Shown: piece by piece, positions 12,581-21,439 of the stretch | Layout of the letters: each line of letters opens with the position of its first letter | How positions within the stretch are numbered: the first letter of the stretch is position 1 | The notes under the pieces: generated by a model | Told to the model about the DNA's origin: nothing | Databases searched by the model: none | Seen by the model: only the letters and a program-made list of their open reading frames with translations | Translations under genes and position numbers: made by a program | Assembly: GCA_949317995.1 (NCBI GenBank) | Contig: OX439036.1 | Coordinates: forward strand, 110,835,669 to 110,899,668 | Origin: Acholoe squamosa | Taxonomy: Eukaryota > Annelida > Polychaeta > Phyllodocida > Polynoidae | DNA: 64,000 bases | Direction: 5' to 3'

Positions 12581-12920
12581 TTTATTTTATGTGGATAACT
12601 TCTTCCCAAAGAGATAGCATTGCGAAGCCGATCGCCACACCCCCAGTGGCATAACGTGTCTCGATCCACCACAGTGGCCCATCCGGTACGGCAGCCTCGT
12701 TCCGGGCGCATGTAAACATTCAAAATGGCGGACCGCCGCTCTACGGGGAACTACGGTAACGAATTTTGGTCATTTTTCCTTTTTTAAACCTTCTAAAAAC
12801 ATAAAATAAATAGAGAACTAGACTCCCATGGTGTCCTCGGTGCTTGATCCACCCCTCGGGAGACGACTCCCTCGTGGTGGATCGACCACCTCCTACACCA
12901 TGGTCGTTTAGTTCTCTCTA
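12581..12920. mobile_element. Foldback element R5, copy B
   Basis: Second copy of the element at 5971-6291. It keeps ATG (12725) plus about 30 nt reaching a donor-like G|GTAACG at 12756, then the terminal hairpin 12811-12920 (arms TAGAGAACTAGAC / GTTTAGTTCTCTCTA, inner GATCCACC / GGTGGATC). The tip is longer here, with an extra GGGAGACGACTCCC palindrome. Both copies keep most positions, which suggests one source element. Confidence 0.75.
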
Positions 12921-13584
12921 TATATGCAAGGGTATTTGACACCGTAAATCAGTATTGAACTATCACTGTTTGACTAGGTGCAGCTTGTAGCTTATCCACA
13001 ACCACAGGGTGTGGCTTATACAAGGGTGCAGCTTATATGAGAGGATTAATGATAGCACTTTTATGGCACTAGCCTTGTTCTAATGTCTCACCAATTCCGA
13101 TTAGCAGTCTCAGACAGCCCTGGCACTAGCACCACTAATATCCAGCCCCCCTCCCCAGCTGGTCCTGTTACCATCTATTCACTACTGATATCTATTAGTT
13201 CTCCTTCTCATATACTCAGCCTAATTTACTCAGACCGCCAAATCATTGTTCAGAACACCTATAAAAGCTGTTGAATAGAACAAGCAAAACCGGCTAATAT
13301 GGATATAATGGTAGTATTTGCAGTCCTATTGTTGACTGTAATCTGTAAGTCAAATATCATATAATAAATACCATTCAAACAGAAAAAAGATACCTCCTGA
13401 AAATACACTGGAAATAGTCTATTATGGTCAACTGCCATATTGCATTCTAAATGGAGAAAGCAGCAGGAAGTAACATGATTGTTGTAGCCCACTCATGGGC
13501 AAGATAGCCTACACCATCCTGAAGAACAAATTCCACTTTCTAAAATTTGACAACTTTTATAGCAGATGTGCCCTTACTTCTGCA
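12921..13584. other. No recognisable gene; short GCTTAT repeats
   Basis: Near 12978-13046 the motif GCAGCTT is repeated about three times within 70 bp. I recognise nothing else in this stretch. Confidence 0.4.
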
Positions 13585-13586
13585 TA

Positions 13587-14028
13587 CCGTAAATCCCCGG
13601 TCTTAAGCCGGCCCCGGTCATAAGCCGGGGGGGGGGGGGGGTGGTGAGTTCAGGCAAAATCTATAAGCCAGTTTTGGTGCATTTTAGACTTTTGCAAACC
13701 CGGTCATAAGCCGGGGGGGTGAGTTAAGCCCCTTGACCCCCCCTTAAACTAAAAAATCTTACCAATTATTGAGGAAAATTAGCCATATTTCTATCAATTT
13801 TTTATTGATTTCTTATAGAAAACACATTGAAATGAACTTGTATGGTAAAAATCGTACATATTACAGTAATTTTATTTTCTATTGATTTTTATTGAAATTT
13901 GGTAAAAAATTACTTAAACTTTTTAAAAAACCCGGTCATAAGCCGGGGGGGACTTTGGGTAAAAATTTAGAAGCCGGTTTGGGCCCAAAATAGGAAAAAA
14001 AATCCGGCTTATGACCGGGGATTTACGG
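13587..14028. mobile_element. 442-bp MITE flanked by TA
   Basis: The ends are CCGTAAATCCCCGG and CCGGGGATTTACGG, inverted and immediately flanked by TA on both sides, the target duplication used by Tc1/mariner-like transposases. The terminal unit CCCGGTCATAAGCCGGGG is repeated internally near 13610, 13698 and 13931, and inverted at 14003, so the ends are partly tandem. A G run of about 18 lies at 13627. There is no coding frame, so the element is non-autonomous. Confidence 0.85.
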
Positions 14029-14365
14029 TAATAGGATTTACACCATTGTTTCCCTTTCGTACGACAGTATAAATAACGAGTATAATGAACTGAATTGAAA
14101 ATGTGAACTTAGAACCAAACAATACATATTTTGGTGGTAACAGTCTAGTTCCTACCAATTGTAGACAATGTGAATACAATGGTTACAATCTAGATTCTTT
14201 GCCTGTCAATGCTGGAAGAACCATTTAATAATCGTCCTTGGTGCCCAATATATGATTCCCCCAGAGCCATTCCTGGTGCACATATAGCTGAGGTGAGCTT
14301 CTTAACTATAGGAAAGTAGGAGCAGCTCAGTCCAGCTCTATAGAACCATTTTAATAGCAACCATA

Positions 14366-14586
14366 CACTGTAAAAAATAACTCTTGGATCTACCAGGGAT
14401 CCTTGTAAAACTAAACAGTGAACCATAATTGTAGTTTTTACAAGAAGCTCAAGGTGGCAGTGCAATGGTGAAAGGAATCTCGATATAACGATATAAATAA
14501 CGATATCTCTGTGAAAATAACATCATGTCTCTTGCAACTTTGGGACAAGGAATCCTTTATTATTTTGAAGACATTTTTTTAGAGTG
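14366..14586 (-). mobile_element. CACTGT MITE (R1), complete copy
   Basis: The ends CACTGTAAAAAATA and TTTTTTTAGAGTG form terminal inverted repeats, with TA on each side (14364-14365 and 14587-14588). On the minus strand it matches copies at 7937 and 11262. The element is 221 bp and non-coding. The TA target duplication points to a Tc1/mariner-like mobiliser, but that is inference. Confidence 0.8.
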
Positions 14587-15138
14587 TACCTCCGCCTGCT
14601 CATAGGTATTGAGATTGGCCAATGGGACTGCTCAATCAATTACATGTTAGAAACTTAATAAATGACCCCTTAATACACAATAATATTCTCCATTGGGACA
14701 ATTTCTATGTTAGTCAGGAAAACACTTACCAGATGTTTTCCACGAGCCCTAGACACCTATTACACCTGATATGGTGTACATAATATAAAGTGAGATATGC
14801 TGAAAGATTCATGATGTGCCATTAAGCTAGTCTTCTGTCCTGGTCAGTGACATTTAAAAACAAAATCATATTGACCCAGATTATTTGAAGAGGCAGTTTG
14901 AATCAACTGTAGATATTATTGTAATACACTGATACATGCATATAAAGCATGACTTACATGCGAGGATAAAGCCTTACTTGGCCTAATATGATCCACAAAG
15001 GAGATGTGACTAAAACACAAGGATATATAAATCTGTGTAAAATAGTACAAACACTTCATGAATTTTTCCCTAGCTGTTGGGAGTATTTGTTACCCTCAAG
15101 GTTCACCATGATACTATATGTGCAGTTCAATAGTACTT
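14587..15138. other. No recognisable feature
   Basis: AT-rich sequence, no coding or RNA signal. Confidence 0.45.
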
Positions 15139-15159
15139 TAGAGGTTGGTGAAAACATTC

Positions 15160-15231
15160 TGGAGAAACCGGGACTCGAACCCTGGACCCTCCAACTTCGA
15201 AGCGGCTGCTCTACCTCTGAGCTACTTCCCC
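15160..15231 (-). tRNA. tRNA-like sequence, anticodon-position CGA (copy G)
   Basis: 72 nt: acceptor GGGGAAG / TTTCTCC, D stem GCTC/GAGC, 7-nt anticodon loop TTCGAAG, 5-nt variable region, T arm with TTCGAGT, discriminator A. One T-stem pair is altered in this copy. The anticodon stem is weak in the family (bases 30-40 and 31-39 are G-T and C-T). CGA would read serine, but a serine tRNA should have a long variable arm and this one does not. It is probably a tRNA-derived repeat, not a working tRNA. Confidence 0.6.
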
Positions 15232-15753
15232 TGCCCTAACTTTCTCACCTTCCAACCACACCTGGATTGGTATGATACACACTAGGTGGCAGTGATTACC
15301 CGGAGACCTGTTCCATGGGATCTGCCACTGGGGACAGGGAATTACTTCCCCTACACTCCTCCCCATCAACTTCAACCACCATCCACTAGCACCCAACATT
15401 CCCCCTCAAACCAGTTACCTGAAAATTGAGGCTTTATCAAGCAGTTTGGGGCACTCCTGACTTCCCAGTGGATGTACCAGTACCGAATTGGTCGAAGTGT
15501 CATCTGTATCATACTGGCCCAGTCCCGAGTCCTCAATCGGTCGCAATCATGTTAAGATACGGGTAGGCACCCGCATCTTTGATCTCATGATTGCGTTAGG
15601 ATGCACGGGACCGGGCCAGTATGATACAGATGACGCTTCGTGTGTAGGGGCAGTAATCCCCCATACCCGGTGGCAGACCCCCAGGGTAATCAATTCCCCC
15701 TTGTGTGTATAATACAGATCCAGGTGTGGTTGGAAGGTGAGAATGTCAGGCCA

Positions 15754-15825
15754 GGGGATGTAGCTCAGAGGTAGAGCAGCCGCTTCAAAGTTGGAGGGTC
15801 CCGGGTTTGAGTCCCAGTTGCTCCA
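15754..15825 (+). tRNA. tRNA-like sequence, anticodon-position CAA (copy H)
   Basis: Partner of copy G in the opposite arm. Same 72-nt layout, but the acceptor reads GGGGATG and the loop TTCAAAG, and the 3' acceptor side is changed (TTGCTCC). This decay supports a pseudo-tRNA within a mobile element. Confidence 0.55.
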
Positions 15826-15850
15826 GAACGTTTTCACCAACCTCTACATT

Positions 15851-16590
15851 GGCTACATAAAGCCATATCCTTGATTCCCGGGGTTTGAATCTTTGGTGGT
15901 TCTGTACAAACAGGTGTGTCTTCCCCCTGGCTCCGAGTACTTACATAGGTAGCTTATAACATTAAGAAGTTGATTGGAGTAGGGAAACCCATAAGATTGA
16001 TGTAGTAGGAACCTGAATAAATCTTGTTGCCTCTTATGTAACCGAAAACTGTATTCTTGTAGTTCTTTCCGTATATCAAGTGAACCTGAATAACAGATCT
16101 TTACAGTACCATGGACATAGCTAAAGATAGCCCTCTAAGGTATGGGATCAGCTCAGGGGTCCAGTGTGTGTGGCCATTAGAGAGTTTGCCTACTTGTAAC
16201 GTGTACGGCAATGTCTAGCCTACCATTTCCTATCATTCTAGATGTATACATTGCAGTACAAGTCGTGATCTTAAACTCTATTGAAGTGTGGACACCATGG
16301 TCTATTGAGCTGTATACACAGCTGCCTCAGCTTGGGTGTGGATCCAATTACAAGGGACAGCAACCTGGCTGGCACCATTTGCCCCAGGCTACAAGACCCA
16401 CTAATGAAGCTTCATGAACCCATTTCTGGATGATTTGTGACACACTATGGGATGCAGATGCAGGTGGAGACACATATTTGCCTGCCATTTGTGTATAAAT
16501 AGGGCATGCATTTTCTGTGGCATTGTGAAGTTCCGTGTTGTGGATTCTAACCGTGAAGTGGGGGAGGCAATCACCTCTGCTGGATGAGAA
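15851..16590. other. No recognisable gene
   Basis: Only short open frames. The part at about 16380-16500 resembles 47080-47140 (ACTAATGAAGC and CATTTCTGG), another dispersed repeat fragment. Confidence 0.4.
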
Positions 16591-16614
16591 GTAGAGAGAG
16601 ACAGAGAGAGAGAT

Positions 16615-16659
<45 letters not shown>

Positions 16660-16716
16660 TAGAGAGAGAGAGACAGACAGCCTGATAGACCGTCAGACAG
16701 ACAGACAGATAGAGGT

Positions 16717-16752
<36 letters not shown>
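16591..16752. repeat. (GA)n microsatellite with GACA/GATA interruptions
   Basis: About 160 bp of GA dinucleotides broken by GACAGACAGA and GATAGA. Open frames across it are low-complexity artefacts. Confidence 0.95.
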
Positions 16753-18994
16753 TGTTATAGTAGAGCATTCTTTGAGTTTGATATATCTTAATTCATCATA
16801 TTTGGTGTACATGGTGGTACATCATCTGTTTGGCAAATATGAATCAGCTATATAAAGGATTTGATTTACCTAGAGCTCAGAAAACCACTGAGTGGATAAT
16901 TGTCAGCATGCAGATGTTGCTATATCTGTTATAGATGTAATTTATGTTTAGACTCAGGTGCACGTTCAGTTTCCAGTTTAAAATACAGATGTTTCTGCAA
17001 AGCAGGTATGGACTTAATTGATATTTAGAACCTCTCCTTCTGCATAAACCTGTCTTTCAGAGAGATGTTTTTTAATAGTGTCAGATGGGGATTGTTTTTG
17101 TTGGGCATAGTAAGTGATGTAATGTTATGACTGAGATACACATCGAGTTTGAAATGCAGAGGTTTCACACAGCGGGGCAGACCTTGGGAAGAAAGGCCAT
17201 AATCAATTTGTAGAACCTCTCCTGAATAAATCTGCCTTTCTGAGGGATGTTCATCAAATCCATGTCAGCTTGTGCTGAGTAGCATGCAAAGCACAAGAGT
17301 ATAAATTTATTCAACCTTGTATTTCCCATTTTCCCATTCTTTCACAGATGGGAAAGGTTCAAAGACAGATCCACTCTTGGAGGTTAATTAAGTTTGTTGG
17401 TGTCTTTAACCCTCTGGAGACACTTGCACCTGGGTAGACTCATACATAATTGAGAATGCATGAGTCCCTTCCCATTAGCTCTGTTTCTAAAGGTAGTCCC
17501 TCATTTATATACATAACACAGGCTTCAGTGCTTTTTGAATTAAAGTAGTTAACCCCTGAGGTCATGGTGTGCCTTACAGGCGAGGATATACTGCTCAAAA
17601 TTAATGAATGCTCCTTGTAGCTTGTCCTGCAGGTCATGGTGTGTCATAGAGACAGGTCATGCCTTACAAGTGAGGTGTTAAATACATGGAACCTGCCTAG
17701 TGCACCATCAACTCACCCAAAATGGGGATAGAGATACAATCATGCATATACTGTTACATCATACAACCCAAAAAGGGAAAGTAAATAGATTTATGCAGGA
17801 TGTAACAATATATAACACAAAACAGCAAAATAAATACACTTCTAATGCAAAATCTAATGTGATAAAACTTAAAATGGGAAAAAAAATCGTCTGTATCATT
17901 TGAGGCATACCAATTACATTTAAAGGGAAACTTTTTTCATTGGGTGTAAAACTTCAGTAACATCTATTATTAATACAAAATCACAAAATGTTATTTAATG
18001 TTGAGCAGAGTGGTGCATAAGGAAAGAAAACATAAAACGAAAAATGACTTCGCATCTTCTCATTGTTCCTTCATTGAAAGATTGGCAGTTTGATCCTCCA
18101 TCTATCAGCAATGTCTTTTCAATGTTGTCTCATGAATCAAAGAAATAAACTCACTCATCACAAGCTCAGCCAGTTTCTTTGCTTCAGACCAACCATGTAG
18201 AAGATAATGCTTTTGAAATTGAATTGTTTGGTTTTTCTGATAATCTCCCCTCAAAGAAGAGTCACACAGAAGGAAAATTTATGTTACCACAAGAAGATGA
18301 ATAAAACAATGCAATTTATTAAAAGATGTTTCAAGAGTGCCTTCAACCCATCAAAGCCCAAATGTAGGAAACACAAAACCTTAGGTGTCAGAATCATTAG
18401 TATGGCATGAAGATAAGATTTCAATGACGAAATTTACATAAATATCTATCGCTCAGTGAATACAAGATGGTAAATGATCCAGATGATATCATTTGGCTTG
18501 AAGGATGGTCTGGTAAAATGCCACATGTTAACCCCCAAAGTCCTAGACATTATATGCAAAAATGGAATGGAACGATTCTTTTTACTAAGCACATTATTAA
18601 ATAAAAATAAAAAAAACTCCGCCATTATAGCATGCAAACATCTGTTCTAACAACAGTCCAGCCCATGCTAGATGCAGATAAGAAATGCTCCATGGTAGAT
18701 GCACTCCCTGGAATATACTCTGCTGGTGTCTCTACTGAAACGACATGATTTCCAAGAGCACATTTCTCAAATGCTTCTGTGGATATTTCGTATTATACCA
18801 CTATTCTGGCACTTCCGGTGGTTTTATATGCGATATATACGTGGTATATTCTGCATATACCACTCATGTGTGTTTTTAGAATTTTTGGTATATACTTTTT
18901 CAGGGTCAAGTTGGACTTAGAATATTTTTGGAAATTATGGCAGCTATACAAAGTTAATATAGCCATCTTCCATTGTGAAAAATCGTCCCAACTC
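16753..18994. other. Non-coding stretch with dispersed repeat fragments
   Basis: Segments 16985-17060 and 17150-17240 are a diverged duplicate (AACCTCTCCT followed by a CTGCCTTTC-like phrase and GAGGGATGTT). 17343-17470 resembles 100-245, and 18655-18740 resembles 590-690. No gene is supported. Confidence 0.5.
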
Positions 18995-19062
18995 GTAGAA
19001 GAATTGAACCCCGGTCGCAGTGGAGGTAGGCGAAGGCCTTAGCCATAGCGCCACACTGAACG
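18995..19062 (-). tRNA. tRNA-derived (SINE-like) sequence
   Basis: On the minus strand an A-box-like TGGCGCTATGGCTAAGG is followed about 25 nt later by the B-box-like GGGGTTCAATTC. The cloverleaf is poor. It aligns with the tRNA-like sequence at 59618-59690 (shared CGCCT, CCAC, GCG, CCGGGG and ATTC in order), and both lie the same distance (about 158 bp) from the CATTTTCTTCG motif of the adjacent repeat, so it belongs to that element. Confidence 0.6.
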
Positions 19063-19823
19063 GTGATGAAATCAAATGAGAAAATAGATAAATTCTAACC
19101 TGAGGTCCTAGTGCTATGTTTCCAGTCAGTTTTCGTCTTGATTCCAAGCTTGTCATGTTATAATATTAAAATCCCAAGAAGTATTCGATCCATAGACAAG
19201 GAATGCGTGCTAATTTTCTCCATTTTCTTCGATATAAATAAGAATCCATTGATTTTGCCATCGTACGCGAGTCGCAGCCCGGTTCGCTCTGTGCGAAGCC
19301 ATTGTTTTTGTTCCTTGCCGGGAGAGGTACCGCTGTGTATACAGTCACTTTTCGTATGGAATCCAACCATGACAAGTCTTTTTCAAACGGGTCCGAAATT
19401 TTCGGTGTCTTTCTTGTACGGCGAGCAGTTGACCTATATCTACATCCAGGCCACTGACACACTTTCGTCGGACAAGGAGGCGGGTGGGAATGGCCGGACC
19501 GCGACTCGCTTACGATGGAAAAATCAATGGATTCTCCTTTATTTTGAATATATTGGACATAATATGTATGGAGGGATCATCTAGACTATCTAAGGATATG
19601 TATGTTTTATTTTGAAGACTTGTCATGGTTGGATTCAATATGAAAAGTGAGTGTGAACACGGCGGTTCATCTCTCGGCAAGGAACAAAAACAATGGCTTC
19701 GCGCAGAGCGGACACGGGCCGTGTCGCTTGCTTTTACAAAATGTCTTCTCGTGGCTATATTCTGTGAATATCAGGTAAGAAATTAATACAAAATGGAGGA
19801 AATCGTGGTATAAACCTATTAGG

Positions 19824-19902
19824 TCATGGATATTGGAGCCCACGGGGAGTCTATGCTGGATATATCCAGCATAGACTCCCCTAGGGCTCCAATATCCATG
19901 AT
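19824..19902. repeat. Terminal hairpin of R6 copy X
   Basis: Arms TCATGGATATTGGAGCCC / GGGCTCCAATATCCATGA and inner GGGGAGTCTATGCTGGAT / its complement pair almost perfectly over 39 bp, with essentially no loop (GGATATATCC). The stem sequence is unrelated to the stems at 50322-50426 and 60316-60447. Confidence 0.85.
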
Positions 19903-21100
19903 CTATTAGCTTACTGGCGAGTGGCCATGAGAGTAACCACGGCTGATGCCACTAGAATCATGTACTTATCAGATAGATTTATATAACCGGCTGTGATAAC
20001 AACCTGAAGTATCCCTCTACAGAACAATGAACTCCTTCTGAATTTCAATTACCTAATACCCAGCATATAAGGTGCAACCTACTTGTAACATGCACAGGGA
20101 CTTTAAGGATTCGCTAGAAGATTTTAAAATGAAACAACTGTAGTTCTAATCGATTTCTAGGATTCAAAAGACTATGCTTAGCTAAAATGTCCCGAAAGGC
20201 CTAAAACCACTTTTGAATCTATGAGAGGCATTCTAGAAATTTTACCCTTAGCTTTATCTTATCCTATATGGCGCACTAGGGAGCCTATCCTAATATACAA
20301 GGTGCCCCTTATACATGGGGTATCATGGTACAACTTCAATTAGCATTTCCCCTTGGTGGCATGTGGAGACATTAGCTACCAACACCTGAAACTACAACAT
20401 TCCCTACTGGAATCAGTACAGCTGTTTGAATGTAACATGCAACGGTGTGATAGAAAGAACTTTCATTGCAGATATTGTCCTTGGGGAATAATCAGCATTG
20501 CTGCAGCCTTTGCTCTATCCTACCAGGACCCATCCATCACCAGACTCCCTGTGGGATGTAAGCTTGCACCATGGGATTGTTGGGGTTGAGCAGAGGTCAT
20601 GGGTACCTTAGACAGTTAGATGGGTCTACCAGACTGTGAATTAGATATACCTTGATGTAAGGGGAAGGAGGGAAAAGCAGTGTCAGCTCAATATATCAAA
20701 CCGATTTATGAAATCATTGTGTAACATCTTTTATTTAGCCGTATAGTATGCCAATTGTATACAATACTGTAAATTTCCTTGCTTTTTCTCAGGTAATTTC
20801 TAAATTGTCGTATACACATGTACTATGAATGTAGATATGCAGATGGAAACTACCTCTTATGTTAACCTTATCAGAGTTGATAGGTTAGTAACCATGAACT
20901 TGATATCATCTTTCACTCATTTCACTCATTGTAAATATCATTGTTAGATCATCCCCCATCCGCCATCCTTTGAACCAATTCATACAGATGCCACTGTTTT
21001 TGATTGTCATGAAATATCACTTCTACTAGTTGTGGATCATTCAATAGAGCTTTGCTTGTTAAAAAAAATGTGTCGGATCTAGAAGGGGTGTCTGTCATTG

Positions 21101-21101
<1 letters not shown>
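19903..21101. other. No recognisable gene
   Basis: Short open frames only. The 20353-20589 frame (78 codons, several Cys/His) has no recognisable domain. I do not call a gene. Confidence 0.45.

Positions 21102-21167
<66 letters not shown>
21102..21167. repeat. (TA)n microsatellite, about 33 units
   Basis: An uninterrupted TA run bounded by TCATTGT and ACAATGA, so its flanks are themselves inverted. It is able to extrude as a cruciform. Confidence 0.95.
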
Positions 21168-21168
<1 letters not shown>

Positions 21169-21439
21169 CAATGAAATAAATCGTAGTACAATATATTAAT
21201 ACATTTCGTAGTCCCCTCAAAAAAAATCTCTTAACTAATTTGTTACATTAAACTACTAAGACAGTACATTCTCTGCTAACTGGTGTACTTAACCTCTCGA
21301 TATATAGTATCATTAGGCATAGCCTGTACAAGAGATTATGGGGCGGGCACCCCTCATTTATCAAATCATATGTGGTCCCCAATACTGGATATTTTTGACA
21401 TCATTGTGCTACCATGAATACATTTTGGGATGAGTAGAG

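Larger units (their letters stand above)
15139..15850. mobile_element. Inverted-repeat element with a tRNA-like sequence in each arm
   Basis: The left arm (from TAGAGGTTGGTGAAAAC) and right arm (to GTTTTCACCAACCTCTA) are inverted copies for about 185 bp with scattered differences. Each contains a complete 72-nt tRNA-like unit and then CCTTCCAACCACACCTGGAT or its complement. The interior has a second inverted pair (CATCTGTATCATACTGG at 15501, its complement near 15616). Interior phrases recur in the 37.57-41.74 kb block (TGATAAAGC, CAGGAGTGCC, CCTACACTCCTCCC), so this looks like an older single member of that family. No protein is encoded. Confidence 0.75.
18995..19902. mobile_element. Composite foldback element R6, copy X
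   Basis: In order: a tRNA-like head, then CATTTTCTTCGATATAAATA, then inverted arms 19278-19386 and 19615-19727 (for example GCGAAGCCATTGTTTTTGTT and its complement, CAACCATGACAAGTC and its complement) around a ~230-bp spacer. After that come ACAAAATGTCTTCTC (ATG 19741), a splice-donor-like AG|GTAAGAA at 19775, the conserved AAATTAATACAAAATGG, and finally a hairpin at 19824-19902. The same order occurs at 59618-60464. No transposase is seen. Confidence 0.7.

Noticed and set aside
16571..16768. Minus-strand Leu/Ser-rich frame resembling a transmembrane protein
   Set aside because: It is the translation of the (GA)n microsatellite.
19111..19584. 157-codon plus-strand open frame
   Set aside because: It lies inside the inverted arms of the R6 element, overlaps a 98-codon minus frame, and the related copy at 59.8-60.3 kb does not preserve it.
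20949..21191. Minus-strand frame with a Tyr-Ile repeat
   Set aside because: It is the translation of the (TA)n microsatellite.
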